DNA of 64,000 bases from the NCBI RefSeq assembly GCF_900107275.1, contig NZ_FNPI01000009.1, positions 117,956 to 181,955 on the forward strand, read 5' to 3'. Below are positions 45,044 through 53,282 of the stretch, piece after piece. Source of the stretch: Evansella caseinilytica. Lineage in GTDB: Bacteria > Bacillota > Bacilli > Bacillales > Salisediminibacteriaceae. Each line of letters starts with the position of its first letter. Position 1 is the first letter of the stretch. The notes below the pieces were generated by a model. It was not told the origin of the DNA. It saw nothing but the letters and a program-made list of their open reading frames with translations, and did not search any database. The translations under genes and the position numbers were made by a program.

Positions 45044-46336
45044 TTATTCCAGATCAAAGGCCACTTTTAAATCTCCAATTTTCTCCTCGTCAATTTGAAC
45101 GATCTCGCCGATGGCTTTTGCAGAAACAACGGCTTTCGCACTGTATTCCACCACTTCGAGACGGTCAAAAGCTTCCAGCAGGCTGCCGCCGGTAACGATG
45201 ACACAATCATTTTTTACAAAAACGAGGGGAACCGCTTTGCCGAGAGCCTGCGCCACCGACTTCGTATCCTGTGTCGTTGCACCGTAAGGCAGCTTCGGTA
45301 TATCACGCAATAAAATATAGCTTTCCGGAATCGTTCTTGAGTCAAACTGTTCCTCCGTGACTGCAAACGCCATTGTGCTCGGCGGGTGAGCAATAACAAT
45401 CGATTTTATCTCAGGGTGGGACGCATATATTTCCTGATGCAGCGTCACCGCGCGGCTTGGCACTTTACCTGCCTCTTTTGCTGTTCCATCCTGAATTTTC
45501 ACAAGATCCTCCAGCTCAAGATATTTACGGTCCATTCCGTAAGGCGTAATAATAAACGACCCGTCCGATATTTTCTGTGAAAATGTTCCTTCCGTACTCG
45601 TGATAAGCTTTTGCTTATATGCCCGGTGGATCAGCTGGCACATGTCCCTTCTTGCCGCTCTCTCGTCACTGGTATAATAATCCACAGTGAATTCTTTTTC
45701 AAAATTGTATTTCTGCCCAGCCGGAATATCCACGCTTTCTTTTGTTAAAGAGACAGGCGTTCCGATCCGCTTTGCTTTTATTTCCAGCCTTGCGCAGTAT
45801 TCCAGCGTTTCAAATGCCATAAACGCCTGGAATAAATCGGTCCCGCCGACAACTACACCATGATTTTCCAGCATCACGGCATTCATTCCTGTGGCGAACA
45901 CTGAGGCTATTTTTTCCCCAAGAAGGGTGCTTCCCGGTAAAGCATATTCCGCCATCCCGACTTCGCCGCAAATTTGTTGAAAATGCGGGAGCAAATAAGT
46001 ATCAGGGATTTTTCTTACAATGCTGAAAGCGACGAGTGCCGGCGGATGGGCATGAACTACAGCCTTTAAATCCGGTCTTGTTTCATAAACAAGCTTGTGA
46101 AACGGAAATTCACTGGATGGCTTGTGGATTCCGATGACCGTTCCATCAGGCTTTACCCTGACAATGTCCTGCCGGGTGAGCGAGCCTTTATCAATACCGC
46201 CGGGAGTAATCCAAACATCTCCGTTTTCGTCCAATATTGAGAGATTCCCTCCGGAGGTCGTTGTCATACCGTACCCGTAAATTCTTTCCATAATCATAAT
46301 CAGTTGATCTGCTGGATGAAGCATTTTAAAATTCAT
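45044..46336 (-). CDS. Tandem class II aldolase/adducin protein with a degenerate second domain
   Basis: 430 residues from the ATG at 46336 (GGAGG 7 nt upstream). Two class II aldolase domains of about 215 residues are fused. The first keeps all zinc-site residues of the fuculose/rhamnulose-phosphate aldolase type: SSE, HAHPP and ENHG. In the second they read SRA, IAHPP and KNDC, so the Glu and two His ligands are lost and it is probably structural or regulatory. It likely splits a sugar phosphate or a deoxy-acid made from rhamnose or rhamnogalacturonan. Own terminators on both sides make it a separate transcript. Confidence 0.88.
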   Translation of the reverse strand: MNFKMLHPADQLIMIMERIYGYGMTTTSGGNLSILDENGDVWITPGGIDKGSLTRQDIVRVKPDGTVIGIHKPSSEFPFHKLVYETRPDLKAVVHAHPPALVAFSIVRKIPDTYLLPHFQQICGEVGMAEYALPGSTLLGEKIASVFATGMNAVMLENHGVVVGGTDLFQAFMAFETLEYCARLEIKAKRIGTPVSLTKESVDIPAGQKYNFEKEFTVDYYTSDERAARRDMCQLIHRAYKQKLITSTEGTFSQKISDGSFIITPYGMDRKYLELEDLVKIQDGTAKEAGKVPSRAVTLHQEIYASHPEIKSIVIAHPPSTMAFAVTEEQFDSRTIPESYILLRDIPKLPYGATTQDTKSVAQALGKAVPLVFVKNDCVIVTGGSLLEAFDRLEVVEYSAKAVVSAKAIGEIVQIDEEKIGDLKVAFDLE

Positions 46337-46419
46337 TTTTTTCCCTCCTGTTGTGCTTTGTGTCATTTTCCCATTCTTCACATACGTCTGTTTAATTATT
46401 TTGTTATCAAGTTCACAAG

Positions 46420-46470
46420 TTTTTGTTTATTTCTGTTTTTAGCATAACATATTTTTGTTTGTTTTTGTAT
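46420..46470. promoter_or_regulatory. Possible DeoR-type operator before the aldolase gene
   Basis: TTTTTGTTT occurs at 46420 and 46452, with GTTTTTGTAT directly after, around a likely -10 (TATGTT on the minus strand). Repeats of the AAACAAAAA type are common operators for DeoR-family sugar repressors such as RhaR. No such regulator gene is in the window. Confidence 0.35.
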
Positions 46471-46496
46471 TGTTTTTTTTATGTTATTATACAAGT

Positions 46497-46556
46497 AAAA
46501 AAAGAAAGGCTTCTTAAGACAAATAAATTTGTCACTAAGCTCCTTTCTTTTATCAG
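46497..46556 (-). terminator. Terminator behind the ASRT gene
   Basis: A long hairpin, AAAGAAAGG...CCTTTCTTT with inner arms GACAAAT/ATTTGTC, ends in a T run on the minus strand. It separates the ASRT gene from the aldolase gene. The stem could work in both directions. Confidence 0.75.
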
Positions 46557-46601
46557 ACAAGCGATTTTTCATTGCAGCTGTACTTTGTAGTGATCCAATC
46601 G

Positions 46602-46979
46602 TTAACAATCGAGCGGAAAAGCCATTGTCGACATCAATGCCAGCTCCGGCTGGGTGGAATCAAGTCGGCTGTACTGTACGATGATCGGCAAATCACTTGC
46701 CACTTCCATCGCGTAAGGAACTCCCGCCGGTATCTTTACCTCCTTTTTCTTCAATTCACTTGTTCTGATATGCTTCGTCCGCTTTCCCCGAATCGTATAT
46801 GGAATTTCTTCCAGCGGCGTCCGATCTTCAAAGTAAATGGTAATTAATAATTTGGCAGCTGCATCATTGCAATTCAGCACGCAGATCGATTCATGACTCT
46901 CCAATCGGCCCGAACTTTCCGGCGGAATATAGCCGTCAGGAATATACCATGTGGAATGACCTTTTTTTCTGGTATGCAT
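46602..46979 (-). CDS. Sensory rhodopsin transducer-like (ASRT family) protein
   Basis: 125 residues from the ATG at 46979 (AAGGAAG 9 nt upstream). The whole chain fits the ASRT fold: TWYIPDGYIPPES near the start, ESHESICVLNCND, ITIYFEDRTPLEE, TKHIRTSEL, IPAGVPYA and VQYSRLDSTQPELALMSTMA. The name comes from Anabaena, but there is no rhodopsin here; in other bacteria the fold is a small beta-sandwich tetramer suspected of binding sugars. It is placed right behind the AraC regulator at the end of the pectin operon. Likely a sugar-binding accessory protein; unproven. Confidence 0.88.
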   Translation of the reverse strand: MHTRKKGHSTWYIPDGYIPPESSGRLESHESICVLNCNDAAAKLLITIYFEDRTPLEEIPYTIRGKRTKHIRTSELKKKEVKIPAGVPYAMEVASDLPIIVQYSRLDSTQPELALMSTMAFPLDC

Positions 46980-47010
46980 TAGCAATCACTTCCTTTCTTT
47001 AGGATTATCC

Positions 47011-47736
47011 TTACTTGCAGGACGCTCGGTAAATCAGATCTGTCGGCGTGTAGCCTGTGTATTTTTTAAAGGTAGTTGTGAAATAGGCGGGGTTACCGAA
47101 TCCGAGTTTCGCAGATACCTCATAAATGAGGTAGTTTCCTTCCTGAATCATTTGCTTCGCTTTCTCCATCCTTACTCTTGTCATGTAACTTTTAAACGAT
47201 TCTCCCGTGACCTTTTTAAAGATTTGCCCGAGATAATTCCGTGAAATATACAGTTCGTCGGCAATATCCTGCAGGGTGATATTTTTCCCGAGATGGTGAT
47301 GGACGTAGTCGATCATTTGCTCCACTAATTGGCGGTGCTTCACATTCTCCTCCCACCGTTGATGATTGCACAGATTAACAACGTTGTTTTTTAAAAACAT
47401 GCCAAGCTCATCCCACGAATTTTTCTTGAAAAGTTCGTTGCAAATATCATCTCCTTCAGGAAAAAGCTGATCTATCGCCAAGCCAATGTCGTATAAAGAA
47501 TAAGTAATCATCGTCCACAATTCGATTCCGATTCGGACAGCTGTTGCTTTATGATAGGGAGAGTCGGTCAATTTTTGCAAATGGGCAGCGAGGATTTGCG
47601 TTGCCGACTGCTCATCGGCATACCGTATCGCTTCCGACAGCTTCCGGCCCGTTTCCATTGTTTCTGTCCAAGGAATACTCCGTTTCTTTCTATGCCGTAC
47701 ATCCCGATTGTTTTCAGGCATGGCAGTGCATACCAT
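47011..47736 (-). CDS. AraC-family regulator lacking a receiver domain
   Basis: 241 residues. The C-terminal 100 residues are an AraC double helix-turn-helix (ITLQDIADELYISRNYLGQIFKK and VSAKLGFGNPAYFTTTFKKYTGYTP). The N-terminal 130 residues resemble the linker of YesN-type response regulators but there is no receiver domain with Asp. It may be a truncated response regulator that now acts constitutively or binds a ligand. GAGGTG before the ATG. Lies between the GH105 and ASRT genes, so it probably regulates the pectin genes. Confidence 0.9.
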   Translation of the reverse strand: MVCTAMPENNRDVRHRKKRSIPWTETMETGRKLSEAIRYADEQSATQILAAHLQKLTDSPYHKATAVRIGIELWTMITYSLYDIGLAIDQLFPEGDDICNELFKKNSWDELGMFLKNNVVNLCNHQRWEENVKHRQLVEQMIDYVHHHLGKNITLQDIADELYISRNYLGQIFKKVTGESFKSYMTRVRMEKAKQMIQEGNYLIYEVSAKLGFGNPAYFTTTFKKYTGYTPTDLIYRASCK

Positions 47737-47876
47737 GGAAAATCACCTCTTTCCGGTTTCCGCAGACATCGATTTTTTTCGAATACGCTTTCCCGAGACA
47801 TGGTCTATCTTCCACGTAACGACGCGAGGCTGTTCATTAAGCGCAAAGGCAATCTGTCTGAACAACCTCGGTAAAA

Positions 47877-48911
47877 TTATTTTATTGGAGCAGCAAGAAC
47901 AGCGGAGAAAAATGCCAGCGCCAACCCCTGCCCCCAGCCTTCAATTCTTTTCTTCGATGTATGAAGATACCCGTCAACGGTATTCATCACCGCGGTGCCT
48001 GTCGACACATCGCGGACGGTCCCGCCCTCATCCACCTTCGCAAGCAAGCCGTCCAATGCCCGTTGAACCGCTTTATGACTTCGCGGTGTATTGGCGCCTG
48101 AAAGGATAAGAGCGGCAGCAATTCCGGCAGATCCCGATGTTTCCTCATAGGAATCCGGATCGGTCAGCACCGTATGCCAGAGACCGTTCTTCGATTGCAG
48201 CCTGATAAGCGTACTCAATTGGTCGCGCAGGGAGCCGTGGATTTCCATAAAAGACGGCTCCTGTACATCAATGATCCTTAAGATGGCCGCCATTGTATAG
48301 GCAGCCCAGGCATTGCCTCTCGCCCAAAAAACGCCGGACATATTGTTTTGCTGCAAATGATCCCACCCATGAAAATAAAGGTTTGTGTTTGGATCTTGAA
48401 GATATTTCTCGTGACCGTGAAACTGTCTCAGCCCGTCCTGCATATAAACATCATTGTCCAGTTCCTGTCCCATGCGAATCAGAAAGTAGCCGGCCATAAA
48501 CAAGGTGTCAATCCAGGCTTGCTCCGGAAAAACCGAGACGCCGCCGCCCACCGTATGCTGCAAGACGCCTTCGGCAAATCGCGGTGCTTCATTAATAAGG
48601 TAATCCGCTTTCTTTTTTGCCAATTCCAAGTAAGCATCCTCCCCTGTTTCCTGATACAGAGTAAGCAATGTATGGCCCATGGAAACAATATTTACTGACA
48701 TCGGCGGCAGGCCGAATTCGATGTACTCATCGATCCATTCCTTCAATAACGACAGATAACGCTCGTTCTTCGTCGCCCGATATGCCGCACCGACACCATA
48801 GAAGGCAACGCCGGCAGGCCAATCCCAGGTATGGTCCATCGCAAACGTTCTTTCAACGATTCTGTCAATCATCTCTGTTAACTGCTTTTCATTGAAATCA
48901 AGTGGTTTCAC
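47877..48911 (-). CDS. Unsaturated rhamnogalacturonyl hydrolase (GH105, YteR/YesR type)
   Basis: 344 residues from a GTG at 48911 (GGAGAG 7 nt upstream; an ATG at 48947 would add 12 residues). An alpha/alpha six-barrel with the WDWPAGVAFYG start, WIDTLFMAGYFL (catalytic Asp), FWARGNAWAAYTM and GWGQGLALAF. It hydrates and cuts the unsaturated galacturonic acid left at fragment ends by the lyase. No signal peptide, so it works inside after import by YesOPQ. Confidence 0.94.
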   Translation of the reverse strand: MKPLDFNEKQLTEMIDRIVERTFAMDHTWDWPAGVAFYGVGAAYRATKNERYLSLLKEWIDEYIEFGLPPMSVNIVSMGHTLLTLYQETGEDAYLELAKKKADYLINEAPRFAEGVLQHTVGGGVSVFPEQAWIDTLFMAGYFLIRMGQELDNDVYMQDGLRQFHGHEKYLQDPNTNLYFHGWDHLQQNNMSGVFWARGNAWAAYTMAAILRIIDVQEPSFMEIHGSLRDQLSTLIRLQSKNGLWHTVLTDPDSYEETSGSAGIAAALILSGANTPRSHKAVQRALDGLLAKVDEGGTVRDVSTGTAVMNTVDGYLHTSKKRIEGWGQGLALAFFSAVLAAPIK

Positions 48912-49040
48912 TGGCAAACTCTCCTTTTCTTCTATTTTACAACACATCCTGCTGATGTTGGGTGTTCAAAAAAACGTTTTCATCTTATGACACAATCATT
49001 GTCGTTTCGGACGCGATTCCAAAGATGGTGACTGTCCCCG

Positions 49041-49670
49041 TTACGTTTGCGTTCTACTATCTGCATGCAGCTGTTGCCTTTCCTGAACGCTTTCGAAAGC
49101 GCGCTGTGCCGGAAATGTGAGGGCAACGGCCAATGCACTCATTCCAAAAATCGGCAGCAGCCCCTGCAGCTTGAACAGAATGAACCCGATTCCTAGAGTA
49201 CCGGCAAGCATGACGGCTGTCGGCAGAGGATTTAGCAACACCATAAAAAACGAGTTTTTCAGAATTTGCAGCATGTTCATTTCGTAATGGACGAAAACAG
49301 GAAACACATAAAAGAGCATCAATAAAAACAGAAACGAGAAGGCCATGACCGGAATGCTCAACACGTGAAACACCGGACTGGACGACTGGTTAAAAAACAG
49401 CAGGTCAATCACCAAAACTGCGCCGACAAATACAAGCACATATCCTAGTAAATTACTTCTGAAAAACTCTTTTTTATACGCGGACCAAAACGTTTTGAAA
49501 ACCGGGACATCCGTTTCCTTCATGATCCATTTGCGGACAACGGCAAATGTGGCAGCCGTTGATGGGAACAGTCCGAGAACGACAATTCCAAGCAGCGTAA
49601 AGACCAGCCAAAGAATGTTCAAATATGCCAGTTTTGTAATCCATTCCAGCACTCTATTTACTGTAGCCAT
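49041..49670 (-). CDS. yesL: YesL-family membrane protein (DUF624)
   Basis: 209 residues with five or six membrane helices. YLNILWLVFTLLGIVVLGLFPSTAATFAVVRKW is the family signature. YesL is encoded with the yesOPQ transporter genes in B. subtilis as well; it may assist the importer but its role is not known. Follows yesQ after a 199-nt gap with an inverted repeat. Confidence 0.9.
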   Translation of the reverse strand: MATVNRVLEWITKLAYLNILWLVFTLLGIVVLGLFPSTAATFAVVRKWIMKETDVPVFKTFWSAYKKEFFRSNLLGYVLVFVGAVLVIDLLFFNQSSSPVFHVLSIPVMAFSFLFLLMLFYVFPVFVHYEMNMLQILKNSFFMVLLNPLPTAVMLAGTLGIGFILFKLQGLLPIFGMSALAVALTFPAQRAFESVQERQQLHADSRTQT

Positions 49671-49773
49671 AACCGCAGCTCCCTTCGTTGTTTAATCGCC
49701 ATTTAAAAAGGGGCCAAAGAGGTTCGCGAATTTTTCCCGCGGTGCCGGCGATGAAACCGCGGCTTTCCACCTA

Positions 49774-49808
49774 CGTTTTTTACCAGACTGAGACAAAAGG
49801 TAAAAACG
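49774..49808. repeat. Inverted repeat between yesQ and yesL
   Basis: CGTTTTTTACC and GGTAAAAACG (one base difference in the T run) around AGACTGAGACAAAA. It could be an mRNA hairpin that sets the ratio of yesL to the transporter genes, or a dispersed repeat. Confidence 0.5.
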
Positions 49809-49869
49809 GGTATCACGGCTTTGCGCTCTCTGCCCGGAGTTTTCAACGGAAGACAGAGCGACGGCGCCA

Positions 49870-50709
49870 TCAGCTTTTTAATCCGCTTGTGGCAATTCCC
49901 TCCACCACATACCGTTGGAAAATAAAGAACACGACAAACACCGGAATAAGCGACACAATCGACATCGCGAACATCGCTCCCCAGTTGGAGACCGTTTCAT
50001 TGCTTAAGAACATATTCAATGCCATCGACACGGTATACTTGCTTGGACTGTTCAAGTAAAGAACCGGCCCCAGCAAATTGTCCCACGTCCAATAGAAAGA
50101 AAAGATCGCTGCTGTGGCCAATGCCGGTGTAATCAACGGCAAAATGATTCTGTAAAAAATTTGAAACGTATTGCATCCGTCAATCGTTGCCGCTTCGTCC
50201 AGCTCCCGCGGTATAGTACGGATAAACTGTACAAGGAGGAAGATAAAAAACGGATGTCCGAAATACGCCGGCACTACGAGCGGCTTTAAGGAGTTTAGCC
50301 AGCCAAGCTGTGAAAAAATAATATACTGCGGTATCATAACGACTTCGTACGGCAGCATCAGCGTCACGATCATGACGGCAAACCAGAAGCCCCTGCCGGC
50401 AAATTTGAGCCTCGCAAACCCGAAAGCGATCAAGGCGCTGGAAATTAAATGACCGATAAGCGTGATAAAGACAAAAACGGCTGTGTTTTTAATGAAAACG
50501 CCGAAGGAATAACCGCCAAAGCCTTTCCATCCTTGTACATAGTTCTCAAGGATAAACGGGTCTGGAATCAAATGATCCGCCGTGAGAAAGATTTGTTCAC
50601 TCACTTTAAAGGAACTCATCAATAGCCAGACAACCGGGTAAAGCAGCAATAATACAAAACCGCCGACTAACACGTGATATATAATCCATTTAGGCTGAAA
50701 AGAACGCAT
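49870..50709 (-). CDS. yesQ: Carbohydrate ABC transporter permease YesQ
   Basis: 279 residues, six membrane helices, CUT1 family (MalG type). EAA loop [34 protein letters not shown] before the ATG, which follows the yesP stop by 2 nt. With YesP forms the channel for rhamnogalacturonan oligosaccharides. No ATPase gene is in the operon, so a shared MsmX-type ATPase elsewhere is expected, as in B. subtilis. Confidence 0.95.
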   Translation of the reverse strand: MRSFQPKWIIYHVLVGGFVLLLLYPVVWLLMSSFKVSEQIFLTADHLIPDPFILENYVQGWKGFGGYSFGVFIKNTAVFVFITLIGHLISSALIAFGFARLKFAGRGFWFAVMIVTLMLPYEVVMIPQYIIFSQLGWLNSLKPLVVPAYFGHPFFIFLLVQFIRTIPRELDEAATIDGCNTFQIFYRIILPLITPALATAAIFSFYWTWDNLLGPVLYLNSPSKYTVSMALNMFLSNETVSNWGAMFAMSIVSLIPVFVVFFIFQRYVVEGIATSGLKS

Positions 50710-50711
50710 TG

Positions 50712-51608
50712 CTACTTACCTCCTTCCGATTCATAATGAACCCAGAATCTCGAGGTGATAAAGATGACGGCAGTGAGAATCCCGATGATCACGAGCATCA
50801 CCCAAGCCATCGCAGAGGCATATCCCATGTTAAAAAACTCGAACCCTTGCTTGAACAAATACAGGGAATACAGCAATGTTCCATCCAGTGGTCCACCCGT
50901 TCCTTTAGAAATAATAAACGCCGGCACAAACGTCATGAATGCTGCAATCGTCTGCATGATTAAGTTAAATAAAATCACCGGACTTAACAACGGCAAGGTA
51001 ATCGAGCGGAACTTCTGAAAAAAATGGGCGCCGTCGACACTTGCAGCTTCATAATAGCTTACCGGAATGGATTTCAACCCGGCCAGAAAGATCAGCATGG
51101 AAGATCCGAACTGCCAGACCGATAAGAAAATCAACATCCAGAGAGCTGCTGTCGGATCACCGAACCAGCGGATCGCATCGAGTCCGAAAAATTCCAGCAG
51201 TAGGTTGACAATGCCGCTGTCTCCGAAAATGTTGCGCCACATGATGGCGACGGCGACGCTGCCGCCGATAAGCGACGGTAAATAATACAATGTCCGGTAA
51301 AGACCGACAGCCCGCGAAGCAGCATTCAATACCATCGCGATCAATAAGGCAAAGGCAAGGCGCAGGGGAACTCCCCCGAAAACGTAGATAAAGGTGACTT
51401 TCAATGACTGAAGATAACGTGGATCATCAGTAAACATTTTCACAAAATTATCGAATCCGATCCAGCTCGGCGGCGAAAATAAGTTATATTGAGTAAATGA
51501 AAAATATAATGAGGCGATCATCGGTATAATCGTAAACGCTAAAAAACCAATGACAAACGGACCGATGAAAAAGTATCCCCATAAGTTTTCACGAAGGCGA
51601 GTGTTCAT
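50712..51608 (-). CDS. yesP: Carbohydrate ABC transporter permease YesP
   Basis: 298 residues, six helices, CUT1 family (MalF type). [19 protein letters not shown] is the usual first helix and [26 protein letters not shown] the EAA loop. GGAG before the ATG. Sits between the binding protein and YesQ genes. Confidence 0.95.
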   Translation of the reverse strand: MNTRLRENLWGYFFIGPFVIGFLAFTIIPMIASLYFSFTQYNLFSPPSWIGFDNFVKMFTDDPRYLQSLKVTFIYVFGGVPLRLAFALLIAMVLNAASRAVGLYRTLYYLPSLIGGSVAVAIMWRNIFGDSGIVNLLLEFFGLDAIRWFGDPTAALWMLIFLSVWQFGSSMLIFLAGLKSIPVSYYEAASVDGAHFFQKFRSITLPLLSPVILFNLIMQTIAAFMTFVPAFIISKGTGGPLDGTLLYSLYLFKQGFEFFNMGYASAMAWVMLVIIGILTAVIFITSRFWVHYESEGGK

Positions 51609-51780
51609 TTACTCAGCTCCTTTCCACTAGATAGTTCATACAATGATTTTTGAAATATGCTGCGCTTGAAAGCTGGAGGCTGCCTCAAAGAAAGCTGTCG
51701 GACTTTTGAGTCAACCCTGGTGCAAGCATCCAAGCGCTGCATGTTTTTAGAGGGTGTTTATGTTGCTTGTTCTCTGCCAG

Positions 51781-53118
51781 TCAGTTTTGCGAAAGTATAC
51801 TTTGAGCTTGATTTCTAAAGTTTTGCGCCGCATCCTCCGGGCTGATTTGACCATAGTTCATTTGCTCGGCAAGACCGTCAAGAAGTTCAATGATCTGACC
51901 GGCGCCGGCAGGGTCAGGAGCTCCCATCGGGGTACTGTTTTGCTCCGCCCACTCGATATATTCAAAGACAAGTGCCTGGGCTTCGGATATTTCCGAGGTA
52001 AGCGCATCCTTGACAACGGAAGATCCTGGAACACCGCGGTCGCCAAGAATCAGTTTATTTGCTTCTACATCGTTGACAAAGAAGTCAATGAATTGCGCCG
52101 CTGCTTCTTTATGCTGAGAATTCTCTGTAATGGAGAAGAACATACTCGGCTTTAAGAACAGACCGTCATCGGCGTTTGGTCCCGGCATCGGATGAATATC
52201 AAACGGTAATCCCGCAACCTGCTGCAAGCCGACAAATTGGTTGGACCATTGCCAAATACCGATTCCCTCCTGCTTTACGACAGGATCATCTTCCGGTCCA
52301 GCCAATTGCGCCAGATAGTCCGGCGTCGGTGTGGCGCCTTTTTCCACTAGTTCTTGCAGCATGGAGAAGAAGTCGACAAATAGCTGATCATCGTCATATC
52401 CTAACCCGCTGCCATCTTCCGCATACAGTCGCTGTCCATGGGTTCGAAGATAATAATTAAAGAACACGTCCGATTGCATGCCGGTGTCAAAGTAATAGCC
52501 GGCTGCCGCCGTTTTATCCGCCAACTCCATATAATCATCCCACGTCCAATTTTCCGGAAGAGAATCGACACCGATTTCTTCCAATAACGCAGGGTTGTAG
52601 TTAAAACCGACCGCATTTACGCCAAGGTTGAAGCCGTAAATACCATCGCCGACCTGTCCCCCGGAAACAATCGTATCTGCAATATTCGTCACATCAATTT
52701 GATTCCCGATGAAAGGCGTCAAATCCGCCAATTGGTTATTATCCGCATATTGAGTAATATAAGAAAGGTCCATTTGAATTATATCCGGCAATTCATTAGC
52801 AGCTGCCTGAGGTGCCAGCCTTTGCCAATAATCATCCCAACCGGCGTATTCCGCTTCAATCTTCACGTTCGGATTCTGATCCATGTACATTTGAATTACT
52901 TCATTTGTATAGTCATTCCGCGTCTGATCGCCCCACCAGGCAATTCTCAAAGTCATTTCTTCACCATCATCCGCCGCCGGCTCGCTGTCATTGCTGTCGC
53001 TGCTGTCAGAATCTCCACCTGCCGGTTCACTCGAGGTATCGTCATCCCCGTTACCGCACGCGGCCAACCAAAATATCATCATGATTCCTAATAACAAAAA
53101 CAATAGCTTCTTCATCAT
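51781..53118 (-). CDS. yesO: Extracellular sugar-binding lipoprotein YesO
   Basis: 445 residues. Lipobox WLAAC near residue 21, a Ser/Asp/Glu-rich spacer to about 50, then a family 1 solute-binding fold (LRIAWWGDQTRNDYTNEVIQMYMDQNP). It captures rhamnogalacturonan fragments for YesPQ. GGGAGG before the start; a perfect cre site lies 21 nt upstream of the start codon. Confidence 0.95.
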   Translation of the reverse strand: MMKKLLFLLLGIMMIFWLAACGNGDDDTSSEPAGGDSDSSDSNDSEPAADDGEEMTLRIAWWGDQTRNDYTNEVIQMYMDQNPNVKIEAEYAGWDDYWQRLAPQAAANELPDIIQMDLSYITQYADNNQLADLTPFIGNQIDVTNIADTIVSGGQVGDGIYGFNLGVNAVGFNYNPALLEEIGVDSLPENWTWDDYMELADKTAAAGYYFDTGMQSDVFFNYYLRTHGQRLYAEDGSGLGYDDDQLFVDFFSMLQELVEKGATPTPDYLAQLAGPEDDPVVKQEGIGIWQWSNQFVGLQQVAGLPFDIHPMPGPNADDGLFLKPSMFFSITENSQHKEAAAQFIDFFVNDVEANKLILGDRGVPGSSVVKDALTSEISEAQALVFEYIEWAEQNSTPMGAPDPAGAGQIIELLDGLAEQMNYGQISPEDAAQNFRNQAQSILSQN

Positions 53119-53138
53119 TCATTAACCCTCCCTTTTTG

Positions 53139-53154
53139 TTGTAAGCGATTACAA
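53139..53154. promoter_or_regulatory. cre site (CcpA) upstream of yesO
   Basis: TTGTAAGCGATTACAA matches the Bacillus cre consensus WTGNAANCGNWNNCWW at every fixed position and is nearly palindromic. Located between the yesO ribosome site and the upstream region, so CcpA should repress the operon with glucose. Confidence 0.88.
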
Positions 53155-53226
53155 TCTCAATATAGCATTTAATAAAATCCGAGAAGTATAGAAAAAACAG
53201 TTATAAATGTTCAAAAAGCAGAGGAA

Positions 53227-53280
53227 CCCCATGTCCCCGAAAATTTTGTGACATGTCACAAAATTGTGCGGGACATGGGG
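53227..53280. repeat. Family D palindrome between yesN and yesO
   Basis: CCCCATGTCCC...GGGACATGGGG with inner AATTTTGTGACA/TGTCACAAAATT, an almost perfect 54-bp inverted repeat starting right after the yesN stop. Half of it recurs at 18430-18456. It may be a terminator-like or mRNA-stability hairpin, or a dispersed repeat. Confidence 0.9.
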
Positions 53281-53282
53281 TG

